Part shown: positions 40,652 to 49,272 of the stretch, piece after piece
How positions within the stretch are numbered: the stretch's first letter is position 1
Layout: every line of letters starts with the position of its first letter
Source: Pelagerythrobacter marinus
GTDB lineage: Bacteria; Pseudomonadota; Alphaproteobacteria; Sphingomonadales; Sphingomonadaceae
Direction: 5' to 3'
Assembly: GCF_009827515.1 (NCBI RefSeq)
Contig: NZ_WTYO01000001.1
Span: forward strand, 62,001 to 126,000
DNA length: 64,000 nucleotides
Translations under genes and position numbers: made by a program
The notes under the pieces: generated by a model
What the model saw: only the letters and a program-made list of their open reading frames with translations
What the model was told of the DNA's origin: nothing
Database searches by the model: none

Positions 40652-42814
40652 ATGCGCGTGATCGAGGCAAGGACAATGGGCGGGGCGGGCCGCCGGTTCG
40701 CTTGGGCCGTGCTGGCACTGCTGGCCGTGCTGGCCCTGTTCACCCCGGGCCGCGCGGCGGCCCAGCCCGAGATCGGCGACGAGAACATCCGTGCCGCCCT
40801 GGCGGCCGAAGGCCCCCCGGTCGCGGGCGGCGAATGGATGCTGGCGCTGCATTTCACCCCCCGGTCGCCCGAATGGCACGGGTACTGGTCGAACCCCGGC
40901 GATGCCGGGCTGGGGATGGAGCTCGCCTGGGACCTCCCCCGCGGATGGTCGGCGGGCGAGCCGCAATACCCGGTGCCGCGCCGGCTGGTGATCGGCGGGC
41001 TGATGAACCACGTCTACGAAGGGTCCTATGCGGTCCTCGTGCCGATCCGCGTGCCGCGCGGGGCGGACCTGTCGGAGATCGGCCCGATCGGCGTGACGGC
41101 CGACTATCTTGCCTGCACCGACAAGCTCTGCGTCCCGCAGCGCGCCGAGCTGACGCTGGACCCGCCGGAGGTCGGCGGCGGCGATCCGCGCTTCGTGCGC
41201 TGGCGCGCGGCGATCGCGCCGATGCTCGACAGCCGGGCGAACTTCGCGATCGAGGATCGCCGCCTGCGCATCGGCATCCCCCTGCCTGCCGACATGACCC
41301 TGTCCAGCCCGCACCTGTTCATCGAGGAGCGCGAGCTGGGCAAGGGCCGGCGGCCGGCCTACGCGCGCGAGCAGACGTTCTATCGCGACGGCGACCTGCT
41401 GGTGGCGGAAGTGCCGCTGGACCAGCTGAACCTGCCGGCGGAAATCGTGCGCGAACCGGCGCCTTCCCGGCTCGACGGCATCCTGGCCTTCTCGCGCGAT
41501 GTGGGGGTGCGCTTCACCGCGGTGCCGGGCGCGGTGCCGAGCGCGGGCAAGCCGGTCGCGGTTCAGGAGACGCCGGCGCTCTGGCTGCTGGTCCTGGGTG
41601 CGCTGGCGGGCGGCCTGCTGCTCAACGTCATGCCCTGCGTGTTCCCGATCCTGAGCCTCAAGGCGCTGAGCCTGGCGCGGGCGGGGGAGAGCCAGGCCGA
41701 GGCGCGGCGCGAAGGGATCGCCTATACCGCCGGCGCCCTGCTCGCCTGCGTCGCGCTGGGCGGCGTGCTGCTCGCACTGCGTTCGGCCGGCGAGGCGGTC
41801 GGCTGGGCGTTCCAGTTGCAGGAACCGGCCGTCGTGATCGCGCTGCTGGCACTGGCGAGCGCGATCACCGCAAATCTTGCCGGGCTGTTCGCCTTGCCTT
41901 CGATCGCGCTGACCCGGCGGGGCGAACCGGCCGGTGCCTTCGCGACCGGGCTGCTGGCGGCTTTCGTCGCCACGCCCTGCACGGGCCCGTTCATGGCGGC
42001 CGCGCTGGGGGCCGCGCTGGTCCTGCCCCCGCTGGAGGCGCTCGTCCTGTTCGCCGCGCTCGGCCTCGGGCTCGCGCTGCCCTTCCTCGCGATCGGCCTC
42101 GTCCCGGCGCTGCGCCGGCTGCTGCCGCGACCCGGCCCGTGGATGGAAACCTTCCGCCGGGTCATGGCCGTGCCGATGGGCCTGACCGCGCTCGCGCTGC
42201 TGTGGCTCGCGTTCCGGCTCGGCGGCCCGCAACTGGGCTGGGTCGCCGCGGCGATGGCGGCGATCCTGATCCTCTTCCTCGCGCTTGCCGGGCGCAGGCA
42301 GGGCGCCGGCCGCCAGGCGGGCCTCGCCGCGGCGCTGATGCTGGCGATCGGCGCGATCGCCTTCCTCCCGCGGCTCGCGAGCGAGGAGGTCGAAGCGGCC
42401 GAGAGCCTTCTCGATCCCGAGCCTTTCAGCGAAGAGGCGCTGGCGCGCGCGCGGGCCGGCGGGCAGCCGGTCTTCGTCTGGTTCACCGCCGACTGGTGCG
42501 TCAGCTGCAAGGTCAACGAAAGCGTCGCGATAGAGCGCGAGGCCACGCGCGAGGCCTTCGCCGCCGCGGGCGTCGTGACCTTGCGCGGCGACTGGACCCG
42601 GCGCGACCCTGCGATCACGCAGTTTCTTTCCGATCACGGCGCGGCCGGGGTGCCGCTCTACCTGTGGTACGACCCGGGCGAGGAAGGGCGGCAACTGCCG
42701 CAGGTCCTGGGGCCGGAGGCGCTCGTCAGCCTGGCTCGGGCGGTACCGGATCGCCAGGCGCGCGCTGGCCCGCGCACACTTCCACCAGGTGCCGCGGGCG
42801 CGGGCTGGGATTGA
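40652..42814 (+). CDS. DsbD-like thiol:disulfide interchange protein
   Basis: A 720-residue membrane protein that carries electrons from cytoplasmic thioredoxin to the periplasm. The signal peptide is followed by an N-terminal periplasmic domain with CTDKLC at about residues 155-160. The membrane domain of about eight helices carries its Cys pair in LLNVMPCVFPILS and ATPCTGPFMA. The C-terminal thioredoxin-like domain has FTADWCVSCKVNES with the CxxC. All three redox pairs are present. The ATG at 40652 is taken, but one at 40676 with GAGG at a good distance is equally plausible. Its last 89 bases overlap the convergent lipoprotein gene. Confidence 0.9.
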   Translation: MRVIEARTMGGAGRRFAWAVLALLAVLALFTPGRAAAQPEIGDENIRAALAAEGPPVAGGEWMLALHFTPRSPEWHGYWSNPGDAGLGMELAWDLPRGWSAGEPQYPVPRRLVIGGLMNHVYEGSYAVLVPIRVPRGADLSEIGPIGVTADYLACTDKLCVPQRAELTLDPPEVGGGDPRFVRWRAAIAPMLDSRANFAIEDRRLRIGIPLPADMTLSSPHLFIEERELGKGRRPAYAREQTFYRDGDLLVAEVPLDQLNLPAEIVREPAPSRLDGILAFSRDVGVRFTAVPGAVPSAGKPVAVQETPALWLLVLGALAGGLLLNVMPCVFPILSLKALSLARAGESQAEARREGIAYTAGALLACVALGGVLLALRSAGEAVGWAFQLQEPAVVIALLALASAITANLAGLFALPSIALTRRGEPAGAFATGLLAAFVATPCTGPFMAAALGAALVLPPLEALVLFAALGLGLALPFLAIGLVPALRRLLPRPGPWMETFRRVMAVPMGLTALALLWLAFRLGGPQLGWVAAAMAAILILFLALAGRRQGAGRQAGLAAALMLAIGAIAFLPRLASEEVEAAESLLDPEPFSEEALARARAGGQPVFVWFTADWCVSCKVNESVAIEREATREAFAAAGVVTLRGDWTRRDPAITQFLSDHGAAGVPLYLWYDPGEEGRQLPQVLGPEALVSLARAVPDRQARAGPRTLPPGAAGAGWD

Positions 42815-43283
42815 TTTCCACCGTCCCGCCGGCGGGCACCGTCGCCTCGATCCGGCGCGGGCCCGTCAGCACCCCGATGGCCGGGTCGTCGGCCGCGATG
42901 TGCCCTTCCCACAGCCACGCGCGCCCGTTCCACGTGGCATCGACCGGGATGCGCGCGGCGTGGCCATTGCCGACGAGAGCCAGGACCGCCTTCGCCTTCG
43001 GGTCTGCGGACACGAACCGGGTCACGCGGATGCGCGCGGCACCGGCCCCCTGTTCGCAGGCGAGGGCGAGCAGCGGCGCCTCGCCCGGCTTGCCGTAGAC
43101 GAGGCGCCCCGCCTGGCCGGTTTCGGCCCAGAGCGCGCCCTCGACATCGGGCGAAGGAAGCGGGTCGCTGGCGCGGGCGCGCGTTTCGTCCAGCGCGACG
43201 CGTTCGACGTAGTCGTCGGTCGCCGGGGGCTTGCAGCCCGCGAGCAGGACCAGGGCGGCGCCAAGGGCCGGCCGGAACGTCAC
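42726..43283 (-). CDS. Predicted lipoprotein of unknown function
   Basis: About 185 residues from the GTG at 43283, four bases after the stop of the S10 peptidase gene. The start is chosen because the product then begins with a lipoprotein signal, VTFRPALGAALVLLAGC, with the lipobox LAGC. The remainder is soluble, with LWAETGQAGRLVYGKPGEAP and PVDATWNGRAWLWEGHIA, and no domain I recognise. An earlier ATG at 43316 would bury the signal. It overlaps the end of the dsbD-like gene on the opposite strand by 89 bases, which is unusual for two conserved proteins; both frames keep normal-looking protein sequence there. Confidence 0.7.
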   Translation of the reverse strand: MTFRPALGAALVLLAGCKPPATDDYVERVALDETRARASDPLPSPDVEGALWAETGQAGRLVYGKPGEAPLLALACEQGAGAARIRVTRFVSADPKAKAVLALVGNGHAARIPVDATWNGRAWLWEGHIAADDPAIGVLTGPRRIEATVPAGGTVEINPSPRPRHLVEVCAGQRAPGDPVPPEPG

Positions 43284-43287
43284 CGCG

Positions 43288-44802
43288 TCACCGCGCGCGG
43301 ATGAAGGCCCGGACATCGTCCGACAGCTTGCGCCGATCCTCGTCGCGAATGTACATCATGTGGCCGGAATCGTAATATTGCCACTCGATCCGGTCCTGCG
43401 GGAAACCGGTCCGCGTCAGGGCATATTCGGCGGCGAAGAACGGGGTGGCGAAATCGTACCATCCCTGCGCGACGAGGATCCGCATGTCGGCGTTCTCGCG
43501 CATCGCCTTGCCGAGGTAAGGCGCGACGTTGAGATAGGCATTGGTATCGCGCCCGCCGGGCAGGCGCCAGTCCCACGGCCCGACATTGCCGATCGTCACG
43601 TAGTCGCGATCGGTGCGATAGCCGATCGTCTCGCGCATGAAGTGGTTGATCGCGGCCGCATAGCCGCCGTCGATCCCGTAGAAGCTGGGATCGTTGTCGG
43701 GCGTTTCGCCCGCATTGTCGTAGTCAACGCCGGTATAGCGGCTGTCGAGCCGGCCCACCGTCAGCCCGCGGTCGCGCAGCAGTTCCTTGTAGAACCGCCC
43801 CGAGGTCACGCGCAGGTCCGCCCGGTCGAGGAAGTCTTCCGAAAGCCCGGTGAAGCGCGCCAGCTGGGCCCGCACCGCGGCGCGTTCGGCGGCATCGGCG
43901 TTCTGACCTTTCAGCAGGAAGGCCGCGTAAGGGCCGATCGCGAACTGGCGGGCTTCCTCGACGAACCCTTCGACCGAGGGGGCGGTTGTCTTGCCGTGGT
44001 AGAGCGCGGTCGCGGCCATTGTCGGCAGCGTGGTGATATAGCCCAGCTCCGCGCCCTGGGTCTCTGCCCCGGCACCGAAATCGAGCACGGCGGAAATCAG
44101 GATCACGCCGTTGAGCGACACGTCGTTGTATCCCCCCTCCAGCTCGTGCACGACCGCGGCCGAGCGGGTCGTGCCGTAGCTTTCCCCGCCGAGGAACTTG
44201 GGGCTGTTCCAGCGGCCGTTGTCACTGATCCACTTGCGGATCACCGCGGCGACCGACTTGGCGTCCTTGGTCACGCCCCAGTATTCCTCGCCCTTCGTAT
44301 CGCCGATCGTGTGGCTGAAACCGGTGCCGACCGGGTCGATGAAGACGAGATCGGTGACGTCGAGGATCGAATCCGGGTTGTGCACGATGGGGAAGGGGGG
44401 CGCGCCGTCGTCGCGCGCGTCGGACGGGATCGCGACCCGCTGCGGGCCGAAGGCGCCCATCTGCAACCATACCGAGCCGGAGCCGGGGCCGCCGTTGAAC
44501 AGGAAAGTGACCGGGCGGGCCGGGTCGCGCGGCTCGGCGACGTAGGCGGTCGTGACGATCGCCGCCTTGGGCGTGCCGTCATCGCCCTTCAGCACTTGTT
44601 CCTCGACCGTCGCGGTATAGCGCAGGCTGCGCCCGCCGAACGTGCCGGTGAAAGTGCGACTGGCCGAATTGGCCTCGTAGGCTTCGGCCTGCCCGTCGCC
44701 GGCTTCCCTGTCGGCGGGTTCGGCCGCCCGGGCGGGTGCCCCGGCAAGCGGGGCGGCGAGCACGGCGAAGAGGGCGAATGCGGGCAGGATACGACGTTTC
44801 AT
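43288..44802 (-). CDS. S10-family serine carboxypeptidase-like protein
   Basis: A 504-residue secreted alpha/beta hydrolase. The signal peptide covers about residues 1-26. PVTFLFNGGPGSGSVWLQMG forms the oxyanion region, GGESYGTTRSAAV carries the nucleophile Ser, VAQGWYDFATPFF the acid Asp, and YYDSGHMMY the His, so the Ser-Asp-His triad is complete. The family trims C-terminal residues from peptides in the periplasm. No upstream gene overlaps; the downstream lipoprotein gene follows after four bases and is probably co-transcribed. Confidence 0.92.
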   Translation of the reverse strand: MKRRILPAFALFAVLAAPLAGAPARAAEPADREAGDGQAEAYEANSASRTFTGTFGGRSLRYTATVEEQVLKGDDGTPKAAIVTTAYVAEPRDPARPVTFLFNGGPGSGSVWLQMGAFGPQRVAIPSDARDDGAPPFPIVHNPDSILDVTDLVFIDPVGTGFSHTIGDTKGEEYWGVTKDAKSVAAVIRKWISDNGRWNSPKFLGGESYGTTRSAAVVHELEGGYNDVSLNGVILISAVLDFGAGAETQGAELGYITTLPTMAATALYHGKTTAPSVEGFVEEARQFAIGPYAAFLLKGQNADAAERAAVRAQLARFTGLSEDFLDRADLRVTSGRFYKELLRDRGLTVGRLDSRYTGVDYDNAGETPDNDPSFYGIDGGYAAAINHFMRETIGYRTDRDYVTIGNVGPWDWRLPGGRDTNAYLNVAPYLGKAMRENADMRILVAQGWYDFATPFFAAEYALTRTGFPQDRIEWQYYDSGHMMYIRDEDRRKLSDDVRAFIRAR

Positions 44803-44886
44803 GTCCGCCCTATGGCAAACCCGCCGTGCAAGGTAAATCGCCGCTGCCGGTGCGGCCGGGCCCTTTCCCCAGCCGCGCGCGGCGCG

Positions 44887-45450
44887 TCAGCTGGCCATGC
44901 AGCCGCCGACGACCTGCCGAAAGGCCGGGGCCGAGGGCACTTCCAGCGTCCGTTCGCCGCCCACGGTGACCGAGATCGCACCGGTCGCGTCGGCCAGCTG
45001 GCCGATGAAGGGGTCGGCGCCCGGCAGGCGGGCGGTGACCGAAGGCATCGGGTCGGGCGAGGATGAGGCCGCGAGCGTGCGCGTCTCGCCCCCGGCGGCG
45101 ACCGTCATCGACGCTTCGCCCTCGGGCAGGAGGACCGAGCGCGAGAGCACGAGCGTCCCGTCTTCGCAGCGGACCGAGAAGGCGGCCTCGCTATCGGGCG
45201 GACCGAACAGGGCCGCCGGCGCGCCGGCCATCGTCTTGGTGGTCCAGCCCCCGGGCGCGGCCGTGGGGCCCATGGCGGGGTCGGTGTCGTCGCGTGCGCC
45301 CTGCGGCGGAGCGGGCGGCGTCGCGCCATCGCCGGCAGCGATCGGGTCGCTTTCGGCGAGGGTGGTCTCGTCGCCGCGATCGGCGTCGCCGCACGCGGCA
45401 AGGGCAAGGGCCAGCGCAGGGGTGGCCAGGGCGGGAATGACATGTTTCAT
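44887..45450 (-). CDS. Predicted lipoprotein of unknown function, possible stress-regulated
   Basis: A 187-residue protein with a lipoprotein signal (MKHVIPALATPALALALAAC, lipobox LAAC) followed by an acidic, Pro/Ala-rich linker. A compact C-terminal part includes FGPPDSEAAFSVRCEDGTLV and FIGQLADATGAISVTVGGER. I recognise no family. AGGAGG lies just before the ATG. Upstream, on the same strand and directly after the uvrB stop, is a GGAAC-N17-CGTT element matching the general stress sigma consensus at a fitting distance, so expression may depend on EcfG and not on uvrB. Confidence 0.75.
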   Translation of the reverse strand: MKHVIPALATPALALALAACGDADRGDETTLAESDPIAAGDGATPPAPPQGARDDTDPAMGPTAAPGGWTTKTMAGAPAALFGPPDSEAAFSVRCEDGTLVLSRSVLLPEGEASMTVAAGGETRTLAASSSPDPMPSVTARLPGADPFIGQLADATGAISVTVGGERTLEVPSAPAFRQVVGGCMAS

Positions 45451-45470
45451 CGGGCACCTCCTGCACCGGC

Positions 45471-45496
45471 AACGGTGCGCGCGGGCCAGTCGTTCC
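45471..45496 (-). promoter_or_regulatory. Candidate EcfG-type (general stress) promoter for the lipoprotein gene
   Basis: On the minus strand GGAAC (45496-45492), 17 bases, then CGTT (45474-45471), exactly the alphaproteobacterial EcfG consensus. CGTT ends 20 bases before the ATG at 45450. The -35 begins two bases after the uvrB stop. Confidence 0.55.
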
Positions 45497-45498
45497 GC

Positions 45499-47688
45499 CT
45501 ATTTGCCCCACTTGCGCTGGGTCTTGCCGTAACGCAGCTTGCGCGTCCCCGGCTTCCCCTCGTTGCTGCGCCCGACGCGGGGGGCCTTCTTCTCGCTGTC
45601 GTCCAGCCCCAGCTCGTCGTTCTCGAGCCGCCTGATCTCGTCGCGCAGCCGGCCGGCTTCCTCGAACTCGAGATCGGCCGCCGCGGCGCGCATCTTCTTC
45701 TCCAGGTCCTCGATATAGGCGCGCAGGTTGTGGCCGACGAGGTTGTTGCGCCCGTCCTCCGCCTCGAGGCCCACGGTGACGCCGTCCTTCGACGCCGTGT
45801 GGGCGACGATATCGGCGATCTCGCGCCGGATCGTCTGCGGGGTAATGCCGTGTTCCTCGTTATAGGCGCGCTGTTTCTCGCGCCGGCGCTCGGTCTCGGC
45901 CATTGCCCGTTCCATCGATCCGGTCACGCGATCGGCATAGAGGATCACGCGCCCATCGACGTTGCGCGCGGCGCGGCCGATCGTCTGGATCAGCGAAGTC
46001 TCCGAACGCAGGAAGCCTTCCTTGTCGGCATCGAGGATCGCGACCAGCCCGCACTCGGGAATGTCGAGCCCCTCGCGCAGCAGGTTGATCCCCACCAGCA
46101 CGTCGTAGACGCCGAGGCGCAAGTCGCGGATCAGCTCGATCCGCTCGAGCGTTTCGACGTCGGAGTGCATGTAGCGGACCTTGACGCCCTGTTCGTGCAT
46201 GAACTCGGTCAGGTCCTCCGCCATGCGCTTGGTCAGCGTGGTCACCAGCGTGCGGTAACCTTTCTGCGCGGTGGCCTTGGCCTCGGCGATGCAATCCTGC
46301 ACCTGGTCTTCCACCGGGCGGATTTCGACTGGGGGATCGATCAGGCCGGTCGGGCGGATAACCTGTTCGGCGAAGACGCCCCCGGTCTGTTCCATCTCCC
46401 ACCCGCCGGGCGTGGCCGAGACGGCGATGGTCTGCGGGCGCATCGCGTCCCATTCGTTGAAGCGCAAGGGGCGGTTGTCGATGCAGCTGGGCAGGCGGAA
46501 CCCGTATTCGGCCAGGGTCAGCTTGCGCCGGTGGTCGCCGCGCGCCATCGCGCCGATCTGCGGCACCGTCTGGTGGCTTTCGTCGACGAACAGCAGCGCA
46601 TTTTCGGGCAGGTATTCGAACAGGGTCGGCGGCGGTTCGCCCGGCAGGCGCCCGGTCAGGAAGCGGCTGTAGTTCTCGATCCCCGCGCACGAACCGGTGG
46701 CGGCGATCATCTCCAGGTCGAAATTGGTCCGCTGTTCCAGCCGCTGGGCTTCGAGCAGGCGGCCTTCCTCGTGCAGTTCCTTCAGCCGCTCGGTCAGTTC
46801 GAAGCGGATCGCCTCGCTCGCCTGCTTCATCGTCGGGCCGGGCGTGACGTAGTGCGAGTTGGCATAGACGCGCACCTTGTCGAGCCGGGTGCCCTTGGCA
46901 CCGGTGAGCGGATCGAACTCGCTGATTTCCTCGATCTCGTCGCCGAAGAAGCTGACCCGCCAGGCCATGTCCTCGTAGTGGCTGGGGAAGATTTCCAGAC
47001 TGTCGCCCCGCACGCGGAAGTTGCCGCGCGCGAAAGCGGCATCGTTGCGCTTGTACTGCAGGGCCACGAGCTTGCGGATCAGCTCGCGCTGGTCGACCGT
47101 CTCGCCTTTCTTGATGTCGAAGATCATGGCCGAGTAAGTCTCGACCGAACCGATGCCGTAGAGGCAGGAAACCGACGCGACGATCACCACGTCGTCCCGC
47201 TCCAGCAGGGCGCGCGTGGCAGAGTGGCGCATCCGGTCGATCGCCTCGTTTACCGAGCTTTCCTTCTCGATATAGGTATCCGACCGCGGGACGTAGGCCT
47301 CCGGCTGGTAATAGTCGTAATAGCTGACGAAATACTCGACCGCGTTGTTGGGAAAGAAGCTCTTGAACTCGCCATAAAGCTGCGCGGCGAGGATCTTGTT
47401 CGGCGCGAGGATCAGCGCCGGGCGCTGCAGTTCCTCGATCACCTTGGCCATCGTGAAGGTCTTGCCCGATCCGGTCACGCCCAGCAGGACCTGGGTCCGC
47501 TCCCCTTCCTTCGCGGCCTCGGCAAGTTCGCGGATCGCGGCCGGCTGGTCGCCCGCGGGGCGATAGTCGGACACGAGTTCGAACTTGCGCCCGCCCATGC
47601 TCTTTTCGGGGCGCTGCGGCTTGTGCGGGGTGAAGCTGCCCGAAGTGTCCGGCTCTTCGAGGCCCCGGCGGATGACGAGTTCGGCCAT
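45499..47688 (-). CDS. uvrB: UvrABC system protein B
   Basis: A 729-residue helicase-like subunit of nucleotide excision repair that verifies DNA damage with UvrA and recruits UvrC. Walker A is in [20 protein letters not shown]. The region [20 protein letters not shown] holds the damage-probing hairpin, and [13 protein letters not shown] is motif [22 protein letters not shown] marks helicase motif V, and [20 protein letters not shown] is the C-terminal UvrC-binding motif, followed by a basic tail. The N terminus carries about 30 extra residues compared with E. coli. I chose the ATG at 47688. I see no LexA box (GTTC-N7-GTTC) in the upstream 105 bases. Confidence 0.97.
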   Translation of the reverse strand: MAELVIRRGLEEPDTSGSFTPHKPQRPEKSMGGRKFELVSDYRPAGDQPAAIRELAEAAKEGERTQVLLGVTGSGKTFTMAKVIEELQRPALILAPNKILAAQLYGEFKSFFPNNAVEYFVSYYDYYQPEAYVPRSDTYIEKESSVNEAIDRMRHSATRALLERDDVVIVASVSCLYGIGSVETYSAMIFDIKKGETVDQRELIRKLVALQYKRNDAAFARGNFRVRGDSLEIFPSHYEDMAWRVSFFGDEIEEISEFDPLTGAKGTRLDKVRVYANSHYVTPGPTMKQASEAIRFELTERLKELHEEGRLLEAQRLEQRTNFDLEMIAATGSCAGIENYSRFLTGRLPGEPPPTLFEYLPENALLFVDESHQTVPQIGAMARGDHRRKLTLAEYGFRLPSCIDNRPLRFNEWDAMRPQTIAVSATPGGWEMEQTGGVFAEQVIRPTGLIDPPVEIRPVEDQVQDCIAEAKATAQKGYRTLVTTLTKRMAEDLTEFMHEQGVKVRYMHSDVETLERIELIRDLRLGVYDVLVGINLLREGLDIPECGLVAILDADKEGFLRSETSLIQTIGRAARNVDGRVILYADRVTGSMERAMAETERRREKQRAYNEEHGITPQTIRREIADIVAHTASKDGVTVGLEAEDGRNNLVGHNLRAYIEDLEKKMRAAAADLEFEEAGRLRDEIRRLENDELGLDDSEKKAPRVGRSNEGKPGTRKLRYGKTQRKWGK

Positions 47689-47793
47689 GGCGGCGAATAT
47701 GGGCCTGCATCCCGCCCGCGGCAAGCGGTTGGCAGCGCGCGGCCCGCTTGGTAGCAGTGTCACCGCTCGGGGACATCGAGAGGGAGCGATCGA

Positions 47794-48336
47794 ATGCGTG
47801 CGTTTGTCATGATTGCGGGGGGCGCGCTGGCGCTGGCGGCTTGCAGCAGCGAGCCGGACGAACCGAAAACGGCGGAAGAAGTCATCGCGGCGGCCGACAA
47901 GCTGACCAAGCCGCGGCCCGGCCTCTATCGCAGCACGGCGGAGATCGTGGAATTCGACATTCCCGGCATTCCGCCCGAACAGGCCGCGCGCATGCGCGAG
48001 ATGGCGGCCGGCCTGCGCGGGGAAGAGCATACCCAGTGCGTCACGCGCGAACAGGCGGACGAGGGGTTCCGCCGGGTCGTGCGCGACCTGGGCGAGGGCG
48101 ATCGCGGGGTCAGCTGCGATTTCTCCAGCTTCGAGGCGGACGGAAGCGATCTCGATGCCGCGCTGACCTGCACCGGGCCGGGCGGGGTCAACGCGCAGAT
48201 GACGATCGACGGCACGGTGGCGCCCGAATCCAGCCGGATGCGGATGGAAATCCGCCAGGAAGCCGCCGCCATCCCCGGCGGCGAGATGCGCATGACGATG
48301 GAAGTCGAATCCGAACGGGTCGGCGACTGTCCGTAA
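47794..48336 (+). CDS. DUF3617-type lipoprotein
   Basis: A 180-residue protein with a lipoprotein signal ([20 protein letters not shown], lipobox LAAC). A domain follows with [20 protein letters not shown], an [15 protein letters not shown] segment holding a conserved Cys, and later [10 protein letters not shown] and LTCTG, giving a Cys pattern typical of DUF3617. The family is common in sphingomonads and has no known function. It is a single gene diverging from uvrB over 105 bases. Confidence 0.82.
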   Translation: MRAFVMIAGGALALAACSSEPDEPKTAEEVIAAADKLTKPRPGLYRSTAEIVEFDIPGIPPEQAARMREMAAGLRGEEHTQCVTREQADEGFRRVVRDLGEGDRGVSCDFSSFEADGSDLDAALTCTGPGGVNAQMTIDGTVAPESSRMRMEIRQEAAAIPGGEMRMTMEVESERVGDCP

Positions 48337-48379
48337 CGGGCGCAGGTGCGCGGGCCGACCATGAAGCCGGCCGCGCGCC

Positions 48380-48404
48380 GGAACGGGGGCGTTCAGCGGC
48401 CGTT
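48380..48404 (+). promoter_or_regulatory. Candidate EcfG-type (general stress) promoter for the alpha/beta hydrolase
   Basis: GGAAC (48380-48384), 16 bases, then CGTT (48401-48404), a perfect match to the EcfG consensus. CGTT ends 25 bases before the ATG at 48430. The region also contains GAACG-GGGG-CGTTC at 48381-48394, overlapping the -35 element. The four-gene Anbu set downstream may be reached by read-through. Confidence 0.65.
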
Positions 48405-48429
48405 AGCCCGAAAAGGGTATAGCGATCGC

Positions 48430-49203
48430 ATGGCCAGTTCTCCCGCCCCGTCCTCTTTCGAGCACTTGCCCAGTTCGCGCGAAGAGCTGCTGGAACGCTG
48501 GGAGCTGGCCAGCGAGCCGGCCGCCGATGCGCGCGGCGGGCCGAAGCTGCGATACCTGGTGGGCGAGCTGTCGCACCTGGTCGAGCCGTTTCGCCGGCCT
48601 TTCCGCCGGATCGACATTCCCGCCGCCGCGCATGTGCGCACGGTCATGCTCCTGCCCGGCTTCGCGACCCATCCGATCCGCATGCGCTACATGGCCGGCC
48701 TGCTCGAACGCGCCGGGCACAAGGTCAAGCGCTGGGGCCTGGGCGTCAATTTCGGGCCGACAGAGGCCAATATCCGCTACCTCGAACGGCGCCTGGTCGA
48801 AGTGCACGAACGCTATGGCCGCGACGTCTACCTGGTCGGCTGGAGCCTGGGCGGCCTGTTCGCGCGCGAGATCGCCAAGCGCCACCCCGACCGCGTGGCC
48901 AAGGTCATTACCATGGGTTCGCCCTTTTCCGGCAATCCGCGCGCCAACCATGCCTGGCGGGTGTACCAGTTCGTGACCGGCCACCGGGTCGACCAGCCGC
49001 CGATCGAAACCGACATCTGCGAGAAGCCGCCCGTGCCCACCGTGGCGCTGTGGAGCCCGCGCGACGGGATCGTCAGCCCCCGCAGCGCCTGCGGGCGCGG
49101 GTGCGAGCGCGATCGCGCGGTGGCCCTGCGCTGCACGCACATGGGGTTCACCTACGCGCCCGAATCGATCCATGCCGTCTTGCGGGAACTGGACCGGGCC
49201 TGA
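48430..49203 (+). CDS. Alpha/beta hydrolase
   Basis: A 257-residue hydrolase-fold protein. VMLLPGFATHPIRMRYMAG marks the oxyanion loop, VYLVGWSLGGLFAREIA the nucleophile elbow with Ser in GWSLGG, LWSPRDGIV a likely acid residue, and CTHMGFTYAP the His near the C terminus, so the catalytic triad can be placed. No signal peptide. It resembles PGAP1-like or lipase-type proteins in size but the substrate is unknown. It directly precedes the ATP-grasp gene by 69 bases on the same strand and may be transcribed from the stress-type promoter just upstream. Confidence 0.85.
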   Translation: MASSPAPSSFEHLPSSREELLERWELASEPAADARGGPKLRYLVGELSHLVEPFRRPFRRIDIPAAAHVRTVMLLPGFATHPIRMRYMAGLLERAGHKVKRWGLGVNFGPTEANIRYLERRLVEVHERYGRDVYLVGWSLGGLFAREIAKRHPDRVAKVITMGSPFSGNPRANHAWRVYQFVTGHRVDQPPIETDICEKPPVPTVALWSPRDGIVSPRSACGRGCERDRAVALRCTHMGFTYAPESIHAVLRELDRA

Positions 49204-49272
49204 ACCTTTCTTTGGGCACGAAGTGCGACCGGCCGGCCCATGCTGCGCCAGGAATTCGTGGCAAGGGGGTTC

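Noticed and set aside
47689-47793. Possible SOS control of uvrB.
   Set aside because: I searched for the alphaproteobacterial LexA pattern GTTC-N7-GTTC and its reverse in the 105 upstream bases and found none.
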